A model generated the notes under the pieces. It worked only from the letters and a program-made list of their open reading frames with translations, did no database searches and was not told the DNA's origin. This document shows positions 44,220 to 52,749 of a stretch of DNA of 64,000 nucleotides, in pieces (the first letter of the stretch is position 1; each line of letters opens with the position of its first letter). Source of the stretch: UBA1952 sp965246765 (lineage in GTDB: Bacteria > Bacteroidota > Bacteroidia > Chitinophagales > Chitinophagaceae). The DNA is taken from NCBI GenBank assembly GCA_965246765.1, contig CBDFFJ010000004.1:1-64000 (forward strand), written 5' to 3'. The position numbers and the translations under genes are program-made.

Positions 44220-46276
44220 TATACGTCCTGATTCCGCTTCTTCACCATCGTAAGAATTGTTGCTATTGCAACCGTCTCGCCGGTCTCGTCATAGACATCT
44301 ACGAGCCATTTCACTATGCCTTTGGCAATATCTTCCTCGCTGCGCTTTTCCTGGTCCACCTTTTCCTTTACGGTCAGCTTTACGCCAATGGTAGCGCCGG
44401 GGTAAACAGGTTTTGTAAAACGGGCTTCGTCAATGCCATAGTTCAGCAGCACCGGGCCCTTCTTCGCATCCACAAACAGCCCCGCGGCTTTGGAAAGAAT
44501 AAAGTAGCCGTGCGCCACACGGCCGGTGAATATGGTGCCTTCCAATGAAGTGGCGTCCATGTGGGCGTAGAAATTATCACCGCTGACATTCGCAAAGTTG
44601 GTGATGTCGGTTTCGCTCACTGTATGCTTTGCAGTGATAAGCGTATCGCCTACCTGTAGGTCTTCAAAATATTTTTTGAATGGGTGTACATCGCCTTCCG
44701 TCTGCTTCGCATATTGCTGGTAAACGCCCGTGATTTTTGTAATCGTAGTAGGCGTGCCTTGAATTGCTGTACGCTGCAGGTAATGCAGCACGCCGCGTTT
44801 GCCGCCCATTTCTTCGCCGCCGCCCGCGCGCCCGGGGCCGCCGTGCACGAGCAGCGGCATTGGCGAGCCGTGACCGGTGCTTTCCTTCGCACACTCTGCA
44901 TTCAATACAAGGATGCGGCCGTGCATCAGCGCCGTGCCAAGCACAAAGTCTTTTGCAATCGCGTTGTCCGCCGTAATGATGGAACACACAAGCGAGCCTT
45001 GCCCCATCCGCGCCAGCGCAATGGCGTCGTCCAGATCGCCGTAAGGCATGATGGTGCTGACCGGGCCGAAAGCCTCAATCGTATGCGCATCCGTCTTATT
45101 GAAAGGGTCGTCATTGAAAAAGACGATTGGGGGAAGAAACGCGCCTTTTTCTTTGTCGGCGCCCTTTACGTCAAAAGCTTCCAGGTTGCCGATGACGATT
45201 GCCTGGCTTTTTGCCAGCTCCGCAATGCGCTCGCTCACTTCCTTCTTCTGCCCAAGACCGGCAAGCGGCCCCATGCGTACACCTTCTACGCGCGGGTCGC
45301 CGATAACGGTCCCTGAAAGGCGTTTGCCCAAAGCAATCTGTACATCTTCTACCTTATCGGAAGGAACGATTATCCGGCGGATGGCCGTGCATTTCTGGCC
45401 TGCTTTCGTCGTCATCTCGCGCACTACTTCCTTAATAAAAATGTCCCATTCCGGCTTATCGGGCGTCACGTCGGGGCCGAGCACGCAGCAGTTGAGCGAA
45501 TCGGCTTCCAGGTTAAAAGGGACTGCCTGCTCCAGCACACGCGGATGGCTCTTCAGGCTGCGGCCGGTGGTTGCGGAGCCGGTAAACGTAACCACATCCT
45601 GATTTTCTATTGTATCCAGGATGCCACGCGCAGAGCCGCAAATGAGCTGTAAGGAACCTTCGGGCAGGATATCGCTTTTGATGATGGCTTCAAAGACGGC
45701 TTCCGTTAAGTAGCTGGTAAGCGTAGCCGGCTTCACGATGGCGGGCACGCCGGCCAGCAGATTCACGGCAATCTTCTCCAGCATTCCCCATACGGGAAAG
45801 TTGAAGGCATTGATGTGAATGGCGACGCCCTCGCGTGGCACCATGATGTGATGGCCTATAAAGGTGTTATTCTTACTGAGCTTTGCAGCTTCTCCATCCA
45901 CATAAAAACGTTCGTCGGGAAACTGGCGGCGCAGGCTGGCATAGGCAAAAAGGTTACCGATGCCGCCTTCAATATCCACCCAGCTATCAGTGCGCGTGGC
46001 GCCGGTAAGCGAGGAGATTTCGTAGAAAAATTCTTTCTTTTCCAGCAGGTGCATAGCCAGCGCCTTCAGCATTCTGCCGCGCTCCTGAAAAGTGAGCTTT
46101 CGCAGCAGCGGACCGCCTACGGTCCGGGCATACCTCATCATAGCGCCAAAGTCCAGACCTTCGGAAGACGCGGTATAAATCGGCTCGCCGGTGACGGCGT
46201 TATGAAGCTGCTCACCTTCAGTTTTGGCAGTGCGCCAGGCGCCTTCGGCGTAGTTTTTCAGTTGGGGAAGAGGCAT
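44219..46276 (-). CDS. paaZ: PaaZ: aldehyde dehydrogenase / oxepin-CoA hydrolase fusion
   Basis: A 685-aa bifunctional protein of phenylacetate breakdown. The N-terminal aldehyde dehydrogenase (about 1-520) has NAFNFPVWGMLEKI, the FTGSATTGR NAD loop, general base Glu in NLEADSLN and catalytic Cys in KAGQKCTAIRR. The C-terminal MaoC hotdog domain (about 540-680) has DNFYAHMDATS and GRVAHGYFILS. It opens the oxepin-CoA ring and oxidises the aldehyde. The rest of the paa pathway is not nearby. Confidence 0.93.
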   Translation of the reverse strand: MPLPQLKNYAEGAWRTAKTEGEQLHNAVTGEPIYTASSEGLDFGAMMRYARTVGGPLLRKLTFQERGRMLKALAMHLLEKKEFFYEISSLTGATRTDSWVDIEGGIGNLFAYASLRRQFPDERFYVDGEAAKLSKNNTFIGHHIMVPREGVAIHINAFNFPVWGMLEKIAVNLLAGVPAIVKPATLTSYLTEAVFEAIIKSDILPEGSLQLICGSARGILDTIENQDVVTFTGSATTGRSLKSHPRVLEQAVPFNLEADSLNCCVLGPDVTPDKPEWDIFIKEVVREMTTKAGQKCTAIRRIIVPSDKVEDVQIALGKRLSGTVIGDPRVEGVRMGPLAGLGQKKEVSERIAELAKSQAIVIGNLEAFDVKGADKEKGAFLPPIVFFNDDPFNKTDAHTIEAFGPVSTIMPYGDLDDAIALARMGQGSLVCSIITADNAIAKDFVLGTALMHGRILVLNAECAKESTGHGSPMPLLVHGGPGRAGGGEEMGGKRGVLHYLQRTAIQGTPTTITKITGVYQQYAKQTEGDVHPFKKYFEDLQVGDTLITAKHTVSETDITNFANVSGDNFYAHMDATSLEGTIFTGRVAHGYFILSKAAGLFVDAKKGPVLLNYGIDEARFTKPVYPGATIGVKLTVKEKVDQEKRSEEDIAKGIVKWLVDVYDETGETVAIATILTMVKKRNQDV

Positions 46277-46350
46277 CAGGGGATTGCGGATTTCGGATTG
46301 TGAATTTCGGATTAATAGCTAAATTGAAGCGAGCGGTGCTCCGTGCAGCG

Positions 46351-47589
46351 TTAATGCGCCACTGCCGGCTTCAGAACTCCGTAGGCATAATCGCTCAGGT
46401 ATTCGTAAAGCGGCGTAAGCGCGCCATTGGCGCAGATGGTGGCGCGCGCTATAAGATCGCTCTCCGGCTGGAGTAGCTCGCGCATCACATACTTTTCCAG
46501 GTGATTTCCAAAATGCGCGGAGGCGTCGCGCGGAAGCTCATTCGGCAGGTTGTCCACCGCCATCAGGTCTATAATTGCGTCGTCGTGCAAAAACGGTTCT
46601 GTGCGTTGCAATGAAAAGCGGTTCACGCCGTACACGGGGTTGTCAATAGTGGTGGATCCCTGGTTGACAGGCACAGACCCGTCCACATCGCAGGTAATGT
46701 CTGCAATCACGTTCATCGTGTAGTCGGCCCTTGCAATGTCGTGCTTCGCAAAAAGACGTGGCACACGCATATCCCAATACACGCCGTTCATCAGGATGTC
46801 CGTCCGGCTCAGATAAGGCTCAAAAACGCAGTGGTAGTATTCCGGATGTTTGTGAAAGTCCTCGCGGTGATACCGCTCACCATCCTTGCGCAGGTATAGC
46901 GACGCTCCTTTCAAATGCGTATAAACAGGATAGGCGTAGTCGGTTTCCAGAAAATCTTCCGGCTCAATGTACTCTACATCCAGGTAGTGCATAACCTCCA
47001 GCACCCCGGCTGCCACCTTGCCAGAGCCCGTTACAACAATGCGCAACGGCGGCAGTACAAGCTCGTCATAGACTGCTTTCAAACCTTCAGTAGTGCCCAG
47101 GTAACTGGCTGCCGGAAGGCTGAAGGCACCAGTTCGGCGGCCATAAGTAAGCAGTCCGTTGTGAGCGCCTACCAGCCCCGCAAAAAAGCCAAATCCCAGA
47201 ATACGCTGGCCATCGGTATGTGTGAGGCATTCATAGTCCACCATGCGTATGCGCTGCCGGATCATAGCCTGCATAAGACCCTGATTATACGGCTGCGCCT
47301 TTTTAGTGTGCGAGAAAAAAAGATAAGTCTTGCCGGCAATTAATTCTTCCATCTTAACCTCTTTGATGCCCAGCAGTATGTCGCACGCGTGCAGGTCATC
47401 GGTTACTGCGACGCCTTCTCCGCGGTATTCATCATCAGTGAAGCATCGGGTGGGAGAGCTCTGAGCAATAATGCGAAGGCCGGGCATAGACTTCATAAGG
47501 TCGCGGCACTGGCGCGGCGTGAGGGCAACACGGGTGTCGGGAGGCGTTTTGACCTCGCGAAGAAGGCCGATGCAATGCGCGCTATACAT
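46351..47589 (-). CDS. saccharopine dehydrogenase / alanine dehydrogenase-like protein
   Basis: A 412-aa two-domain oxidoreductase. The N-terminal AlaDH/PNT-like domain shows IGLLREVKTPPDTRVALTP and ILLGIKEVKMEEL, with FFSHTKKAQPYN; the Rossmann domain has IVVTGSGKVAAGVLEVM. The SHTKKAQPYN segment and overall layout resemble NAD+ saccharopine dehydrogenase (lysine-forming, LYS1 type). The exact substrate is unproven. Start at MYSAHCIG is supported by a TATCTTTG box 7 nt upstream. Confidence 0.85.
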   Translation of the reverse strand: MYSAHCIGLLREVKTPPDTRVALTPRQCRDLMKSMPGLRIIAQSSPTRCFTDDEYRGEGVAVTDDLHACDILLGIKEVKMEELIAGKTYLFFSHTKKAQPYNQGLMQAMIRQRIRMVDYECLTHTDGQRILGFGFFAGLVGAHNGLLTYGRRTGAFSLPAASYLGTTEGLKAVYDELVLPPLRIVVTGSGKVAAGVLEVMHYLDVEYIEPEDFLETDYAYPVYTHLKGASLYLRKDGERYHREDFHKHPEYYHCVFEPYLSRTDILMNGVYWDMRVPRLFAKHDIARADYTMNVIADITCDVDGSVPVNQGSTTIDNPVYGVNRFSLQRTEPFLHDDAIIDLMAVDNLPNELPRDASAHFGNHLEKYVMRELLQPESDLIARATICANGALTPLYEYLSDYAYGVLKPAVAH

Positions 47590-47592
47590 TTG
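47585..47592 (+). promoter_or_regulatory. -7 box of hscB
   Basis: TACATTTG, 18 nt before the ATG at 47611. It overlaps the start codon of the divergent gene, so the two promoters are interleaved within about 25 bp. Confidence 0.45.
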
Positions 47593-47596
47593 CGGG

Positions 47597-47604
47597 CAAA
47601 GATA
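47597..47604 (-). promoter_or_regulatory. -7 box of the saccharopine dehydrogenase-like gene
   Basis: TATCTTTG on the minus strand followed by cccgcaa and the ATG at 47589. The box and the cccg that follows are identical to the carA promoter. Confidence 0.6.
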
Positions 47605-47610
47605 AACTCA

Positions 47611-48126
47611 ATGCGCGCGCAGCCCGATTACTTCGCTTTATATGGCATAGCGCCCACGCTCTCGCCCGATGCGGCAGCGCTTCGGAAGACCTATTACCAG
47701 CTAAGCAAAGAGCATCACCCGGACCGACATTCCGGAACAGACGGCGGCGGTCAGGCCGATGCCTTGCAGATGTCATCGCAGGTCAATGAGGGCTACCGGA
47801 TTATGAACGACGAAGACGCGCTCCTCGGCTATATGCTACGATATGCGGGCGTACTGGAGGACGAAGAGCAGTATAAGCTCCCAGCCGACTTTTTGATGGA
47901 GATGATGGAGTTGAACGAAGCTGTAGGCAATGTGGCAATGGCGCCCGACATGGCCGGCGAAGCCCGGCGCGAGTACGAGCAGGCGGCGAGTGCGTGGAAA
48001 GACGGCTTTGCGCCATTGCGCGACCGATACAACTTTGGCGAACGGACGCCTGAACTTCTGGCCGCAATAAAAGATTACTACTTCCGAAAAAAATATCTGC
48101 TGCGAATTAAAGAGCGATTGATATAG
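47611..48126 (+). CDS. hscB: Fe-S assembly co-chaperone HscB-like J-protein
   Basis: A 171-aa J-domain protein. Residues 1-75 are a J domain with QLSKEHHPDRH (HPD motif), and the C-terminal three-helix domain (MEMMELNEAVGN...IKDYYFRKKYLLRIKERL) matches the scaffold-binding HSCB oligomerisation domain. HscB delivers IscU-type scaffolds to HscA for iron-sulphur cluster transfer. The start at MRAQPDYF gives family length; upstream frame is antisense to the neighbouring gene. Confidence 0.88.
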   Translation: MRAQPDYFALYGIAPTLSPDAAALRKTYYQLSKEHHPDRHSGTDGGGQADALQMSSQVNEGYRIMNDEDALLGYMLRYAGVLEDEEQYKLPADFLMEMMELNEAVGNVAMAPDMAGEARREYEQAASAWKDGFAPLRDRYNFGERTPELLAAIKDYYFRKKYLLRIKERLI

Positions 48127-48136
48127 ATTTGTGGCG

Positions 48137-48212
48137 TTGAACCCCGGGTAGCGGAACCCGTGATGGACATAACCCTACGTGACCGTGGCGGCTGTCTGCT
48201 CCCGGGGTTCAA
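48137..48212 (+). other. structured intergenic element between hscB and tRNA-Leu
   Basis: Outer arms 48137-48148 and 48201-48212 are a 12-bp perfect inverted repeat (ttgaaccccggg) closing a 52-nt region with further short pairings (for example ggg/ccc at 48146-48159). It could be an hscB terminator without a T-tract, a processing site for the tRNA, or a small RNA. It does not fold as a tRNA. Confidence 0.4.
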
Positions 48213-48235
48213 ACCAAGCTAACAGAGATTGTTGA

Positions 48236-48319
48236 GCCCAAATGGCGGAATTGGTAGACGCGCTAGACTCAAAATCTTGTTTCGGCAACGGAGTGCAGGT
48301 TCGATTCCTGTTTTGGGCA
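48236..48319 (+). tRNA. tRNA-Leu (CAA)
   Basis: A class II tRNA of 84 nt. Acceptor stem gcccaaa/tttgggc is perfectly paired, the D-arm has ggcggaattggtagac, the anticodon loop ctcaaaa gives CAA, there is a long variable arm, and the T-arm reads ggttcgattcc. The 3' CCA is not encoded. A serine-recombinase gene reads into it from the opposite strand, suggesting use as an insertion site. Confidence 0.95.
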
Positions 48320-48327
48320 CCCAAGTG

Positions 48328-48361
48328 GAAAGGTCAGCATTTTGCTGACCTTTCTTGTTTT
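48328..48361 (+). terminator. terminator of tRNA-Leu
   Basis: A 12-bp perfect stem (48328-48339 with 48343-48354), 3-nt loop, followed by a T-rich run. It begins 9 nt after the mature tRNA 3' end. Confidence 0.85.
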
Positions 48362-49785
48362 TAGAAGTGCCGAAACCCGCGCCAGTGGCGGCTATCAGGT
48401 CAAGCACAGGGTTTTCTCCAATGGTTCGATAAGTTGTTTTCTCAAAAACGAGTTTTTGCGGAAATATTGAACCAACAATGTGCTGTTTTCCGTTCAAATC
48501 CGCTGCCAGCCAGTGTTTGTCTATATTTTGCAACATCGGGATGCCTTTGTCCAAATACTCCTGATAGTCGTCCTCAGAGGTGAGTAGGGCAACCTTCCTT
48601 CGCTCTAAGACATCTATCTCTGGGGCCAGCGCATTGCGGACATCCTTGTATTCTGTTACCGTCAATTCCGCGTCCAGCATCAGGGCTTGCGCATTCTGGA
48701 TACGCTGCTTCAGCTTATCAATCTGTGCCTGGATTTCCTTAGTCTGCTTAGTCTTGTCCGAGCCATTCTTCTTGTAGTATTCGCTCATGATTGTGTAGTA
48801 CAAACTGAGCACTTCTTTCTTGGCAGATATTTCCTGAAGCTTCTTTACAAATGCCTTGTGGGCATCATCGGCTCTGTAACGTTCCTTACAAGCCGCTGCC
48901 GTTTGACAGTTGTAGTAATAATACTTCCCGCCATTGCCACTTACTGCACCTCCGGTGATTGGCTTTCCGCAAGTCTTGCAAACAAGAAAGCCACGAAGCG
49001 GCAATGCTTCGTCCTTTGAGCTACGAACCTTAGTTACCCGCTTTCTGCCATGAAGGATGTCCTGCACTTCATCAAACTGCGCTTCGGAAATGAGCGGCTG
49101 ATGAATGCCCTTGACGTAATGAGCACTCTCATCCTTGTAGGCAGATATTTCTACCCTTCCGCAATAGACCATGTTGTGAACAAGATTCCAGAACTGGCTT
49201 TTGCTCACATACAGACCCTTCTTTGATACGCGCCTTCTTACTGACTCCATATCAGAAATACCAAGCGCCATTTCCTCAAACACCCACTGAATGAGCGGAG
49301 CCAGCTTTTCGTCTGGAACAAGAATAGGCTTGTCCTGCACATCTCGCGCATTCTTGTAACCTTTAGGCGCTTGCCCTAACCACCGGCCTTCCTTTCTTGC
49401 CCTGCGCATTCCTGCAACTGTATTAAGCGCCCTTCTATCATTTTCTACTTCGGGTGCTGCCAGATAGAAAGCCAGCATCATCTTGTTTTCAGGAATATTG
49501 AGGTCTAATGGTTGCTCTATGGACTGCGGTTCTATTTGCAGCTTTTTGAGCGTGTTTATCATTCCATAAGCATCGCCTGCGTTACGACTAAACCTGTCCC
49601 ATTTTAGAAACAGCAGCAGGTTCGCCATGCCTTTATTCTACTTCAGCGCAGCCAATAGGTTTTGGAACTCCGGTCTTTCAAAAGTCTTTGCTGAATGGTC
49701 TTCCCGGTAAATGGCTACTACGTTGATGCCTTGCAGGTCGCAGTAAGTAGTAAGCCTTTCTTCCTGATGCGCGGGGCTATAACCA

Positions 49786-50133
49786 TTAACCTGTTCGTCC
49801 GTAGATACGCGGATGTAGAGAATAGCTGTTTTGTTGCTCATGCGGTGTAGTGTGAATAGGGATGGTTGTGCTTTGCTTTTCTGCTTTCAGGTGAGTGTGG
49901 TACTTATAGTCCACTTCTGCAAGTGCGTAGAGGACTTGGCGGATTAGGGCTACTTGTTCATCATTATATACCGCACCGTCCTTGCAAAGAATAGCCTTGC
50001 ATTGAGCGATAGATAGTTTGCCAGTTTCATCAAGCCGGGCACGTGTTTCAGAGGATGGAAAGGGGAGAGATTTATTGCTGTTCCTTTTGCTTTTATCTCT
50101 TGTTTTTTCTGTTTTTGGTATCGCTACTTTCAT
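49786..50133 (-). CDS. small protein accompanying the recombinase (115 aa)
   Basis: A basic 115-aa protein, not recognised. Lys-rich N-terminus, then a likely helical core (GKLSIAQCKAILCKDG, YNDEQVALIRQVLYALAEVDY) and a low-complexity tail. The gene overlaps the recombinase start by 56 nt, the arrangement often seen with small helper genes of Bacteroidota serine-recombinase elements. Role unknown. Confidence 0.6.
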   Translation of the reverse strand: MKVAIPKTEKTRDKSKRNSNKSLPFPSSETRARLDETGKLSIAQCKAILCKDGAVYNDEQVALIRQVLYALAEVDYKYHTHLKAEKQSTTIPIHTTPHEQQNSYSLHPRIYGRTG

Positions 50134-50222
50134 GCCAAAGATAGAATTAGGGTTTGTCAGTGAATGGAATAGTTACTAACATTCGCGCGCGAGGCTTAGG
50201 TTTAGATTTGATGCCTGCTGAT

Positions 50223-50516
50223 TCAAAGGCAGGTTAAACCGGAAAGTGATTGCAGTATGCACCATTCCCTAACCTCATCTTGCGATAAAGGATTTACACA
50301 AACAACCATTTTCAGACTTCCCTTGAGGAAGCCTGAGATATAGTGACGAAGGCAACTGCGCCTGAGAAAAGTTGTTGTTTGACACAACCTGCCTGCGTCA
50401 ATAGTCAAGTGGTGGATGCGTGAGACGCTAAGGCCGGTATTTTCCTTTGTCTTACGTTCGCTTGTCTTTTTCGTCCTGAGAAAAGCCTTACGGTTGCTTT
50501 GATTTAATCTGCTCAT
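50223..50516 (-). CDS. doubtful hypothetical protein (97 aa)
   Basis: A Ser/Arg/Lys-rich frame with several cysteines and no recognisable motif. It is on the element's strand, but composition is not convincingly protein-like and there is no family match I know. It may be non-coding. Confidence 0.3.
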   Translation of the reverse strand: MSRLNQSNRKAFLRTKKTSERKTKENTGLSVSRIHHLTIDAGRLCQTTTFLRRSCLRHYISGFLKGSLKMVVCVNPLSQDEVREWCILQSLSGLTCL

Positions 50517-50591
50517 ATTTTGTCGTAGTCCCTGTGGGACTATAACAAAATTGAGACGGTGGGGGTACCCTCCGAAGGGCCTCCGATTGTG

Positions 50592-51416
50592 TTATTGCCC
50601 TCTTTCCTCCTGTTCAAACACTATATCGGACTGAATCTTTTCTACCAGCTTGGCAGCATCAACTGATTCAAATAAAGGGACAATCGCTTTTAGATTATCC
50701 AGATGATACGGTTTGCCAGTAACACTCAAAGTCGGGAACTTTTCTTTGACGGTGCCAACTGATATGCCGGTAAGCGCTGCTATGAATCGCTGTTGCCTGG
50801 CTCCTTGCCGCTGGCCTAACTCTATTCCCGACCATCGCATCAGGTAATAAATGGCAAGCACCTTTTGGGCGGCGGTAAGATGGCTGACCTTTTCATCCTT
50901 TACCTCTTTAACTTCTTCAGGTGACAGCTTCTCGCCGTCGTTGTGTGCCTCGGACAAATCCATCAGCTCCTTTATCCGCTCTAAAAAGTCCTGTTGGGTG
51001 AGATAATTCTTGTAGCCCTTCAGAATTACATAAACCGGATGGTCGGCAGGGATAGCATTTAATTCAACGCTTTCTATCTGGGAGAAGTCTATCTGCTCTA
51101 ATTGGCCGGTTATGCCTATGAAGCTACCAAATCTGTTTATTACATCTGAAAGCTGCGCCACATCCATCCCTGATTCAGGAAGCATTTGCAACATTAAAGG
51201 GAACTGATAAGCACCGCTTTCATCAAGCTCTTTCAGTGCATCCAATGCTTCGTTGTAGTAGGATGTGAGTAGGTCTAATTGCTCCTTCGCAGTACGCAGC
51301 CTGCCTAACTGTAAGCCCAGCTTCAACATCAAGCTGTTTGCCTCGTACTCTGCTACTTGATGCAAAGCCTCCTCATGCCGGGCCAAGAGTTTAGCAGCCT
51401 CTATTAGAAAACCCAT
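50592..51416 (-). CDS. hypothetical element protein (274 aa)
   Basis: Not recognised. A soluble, mostly helical, Glu/Leu-rich protein. The middle is charged (LSPEEVKEVKDEKV), and the C-terminal part (HLTAAQKVLAIYYLMRW...RFIAALTGISVGTVKEKFPTL) looks like a helical domain seen in mobile-element proteins of Bacteroidota, possibly a degenerate helix-turn-helix. It lies 48 nt downstream of the next gene on the same strand, so probably one operon. Confidence 0.7.
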   Translation of the reverse strand: MGFLIEAAKLLARHEEALHQVAEYEANSLMLKLGLQLGRLRTAKEQLDLLTSYYNEALDALKELDESGAYQFPLMLQMLPESGMDVAQLSDVINRFGSFIGITGQLEQIDFSQIESVELNAIPADHPVYVILKGYKNYLTQQDFLERIKELMDLSEAHNDGEKLSPEEVKEVKDEKVSHLTAAQKVLAIYYLMRWSGIELGQRQGARQQRFIAALTGISVGTVKEKFPTLSVTGKPYHLDNLKAIVPLFESVDAAKLVEKIQSDIVFEQEERGQ

Positions 51417-51464
51417 TTGGTATTGCTTTTATTAGATAGTCAGATAAATAGACCAGACTCAACC

Positions 51465-51920
51465 TTACCACATTTCATCCCTCATAGCCTTAGACAGATT
51501 TCCGTTCTTATCAACCCACTTTGGTAGCGCATAATAAGCGCCACGTGTACCCGGCATCTTGAATTGTGTTAGCCTGCCCGCAGTCACTGCCCTCCTAAGC
51601 GCCACAGACAAAGACCCTTCCGGGTTGTCCAGCACCTTAATTGCTGCATCCCTGTCCATTGCCTTCAATTCGTGCATAATCTCGCGGGAACGCATTGGCC
51701 TGCCTGCGCGACCTATTATCAGGCTAATCTTGTCTATCCAGCTCCGGTCTTCGTGTCTGCGGCCTTTCGGATTTTCCAGCTCTCGTACACGAGCCTCCAG
51801 CCACCTGTTTCGCGCTGCCAGAATCTCATTGTACTCGTTGGAGTCCTGGAGTTCTTGTAATGCAATGGCTTCCCTCAACTTGGCCGCCTTGAGGTCGTCC
51901 TGTAATTCCTGAATACTCAT
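51465..51920 (-). CDS. coiled-coil plus winged-helix-like protein (151 aa)
   Basis: Residues 1-55 form a heptad-rich coiled coil (MSIQELQDDLKAAKLREAIA...). Residues 60-140 look like a winged helix: DKISLIIGRAGRPMRSREIMHELKAM followed by SLSVALRRAVTAGRLTQFKMPGTRGAYYALP, resembling HARE-HTH-type DNA-binding domains. First gene of the element's operon, so a regulator is a fair guess. Function not known. Confidence 0.7.
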   Translation of the reverse strand: MSIQELQDDLKAAKLREAIALQELQDSNEYNEILAARNRWLEARVRELENPKGRRHEDRSWIDKISLIIGRAGRPMRSREIMHELKAMDRDAAIKVLDNPEGSLSVALRRAVTAGRLTQFKMPGTRGAYYALPKWVDKNGNLSKAMRDEMW

Positions 51921-52068
51921 TGTATCCTCAATTTAGATAGTCAACCCATTGCTTTAGGCGCTTTCAAATCAGGCAAAAATATTATTTGATGCGTTTTATT
52001 GCCATTTATTGCGGAAAATGGTAGAAAATCGTTGATTTTAGCTGCGAAAAATTCCATTTCGGATACTT

Positions 52069-52183
52069 GCGCTATCTGAGCACTAACAGATCAATATCCC
52101 GGCCTTAAAATTACGCGCTTATTTTGGTTGAAATCGGTTGCAAAAAGCTGCAAAAAGCGAGTAGCACTATCTGAACACTAACA
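52069..52183. repeat. pair of 20-bp direct repeats
   Basis: gcgctatctgagcactaaca at 52069-52088 and gcactatctgaacactaaca at 52164-52183 agree at 18 of 20 positions, 95 bp apart. Possible repressor or recombinase binding sites. Confidence 0.6.
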
Positions 52184-52634
52184 ACGACGTTCTTTTTTCT
52201 GTTTTGAACGCATAAGACGAGGTTCTTCCCCGGTGCAACTTCAGAATTTTTCAAAAATTTCCGCTATAACTTCCAGTCTGCTGCATAGATTAGCTATTTT
52301 TTATGCCGTAACAATTGAGACGAGCAAAAATTTCGTTCGCATCGGGTGACTTTCTCATACTCAACGTATCAATTCAATCGGAAGTTGGGATGAACCGTAT
52401 TTGAGCGCATAATGGTGTGCAAGGAAAGACCTATTTAGCATTACGTCCAATAGTTTCCGCTAATCATCATCAGGTTCCTAAAAAATTTGCGCCCACTGTC
52501 GGCGCAGATGATTTTTGGCAAATTCTATTCATGGCCTGCTATTGTTCCAGGATAGATTTCTATCGCTAATGATTTTATGTAAGCGATATCAACCCGCCAG
52601 AGGCAACTTATTGCACAATGAGTAGTAATGCTGT

Positions 52635-52648
52635 AGTATAATTATACT
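52635..52648. promoter_or_regulatory. 14-bp palindrome upstream of the response regulator
   Basis: agtataattatact is a perfect palindrome about 100 bp before the response-regulator start. Could be an operator; could also be chance in AT-rich DNA. Confidence 0.3.
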
Positions 52649-52749
52649 GAGTTGGAATAAATTAATTAGCCTGCTTTATACGGTGGTTGCTACAACGTAG
52701 TAGCTGCGAGTGGCGATAAAATAGGATGGTAACCGTCACCTTTGCGTCA

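Larger units (their letters stand above)
48219..49841 (-). pseudogene. large serine recombinase, split by in-frame TAG
   Basis: A 541-codon frame with one internal TAG at 49638-49640 (codon 68). Before it: resolvase N-terminus LYIRVSTDEQVNGYS with candidate nucleophile Ser13. After it: FLKWDRFSRNAGDAYGM, the recombinase domain (RRARKEGRWLGQAPKGYK), a zinc ribbon (CKTCGK...YYYYNC) and a coiled coil. Relatives read through with a residue at this spot, often Lys. The last ~45 codons are antisense to the tRNA-Leu gene and its terminator, so that C-terminus is an accident of insertion. Confidence 0.85.
51921..52749. other. 829-bp AT-rich non-coding stretch
   Basis: No convincing gene on either strand; composition is markedly AT-rich. 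It contains two near-identical 20-bp direct repeats (52069-52088, 52164-52183), a 6-bp-stem hairpin at 52488-52506, and a 14-bp perfect palindrome at 52635-52648. It probably holds the promoter of the element operon, the element's end and the upstream region of the response regulator. Confidence 0.65.

Noticed and set aside
48137..48212. Second tRNA gene before tRNA-Leu
   Set aside because: Length fits, but there is no D-arm, anticodon arm or T-arm with proper stems; the outer 12-bp stem is too long for an acceptor.
34899..49841. Reassignment of UAG to an amino acid, suggested by TAG inside the sirtuin and recombinase genes
   Set aside because: Several intact genes here end in TAG (for example those ending at 12155 and 24276), and a complete RF1, which reads UAG, is encoded at 25330.
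50223..50516. Confident gene call for the 97-aa frame
   Set aside because: Kept only as doubtful: unusual composition and no recognisable motif.
52500..52749. Sigma-54 promoter upstream of the response regulator
   Set aside because: A TGGCA near 52515 has no GC at the required 10-nt spacing, and no other fit was seen.
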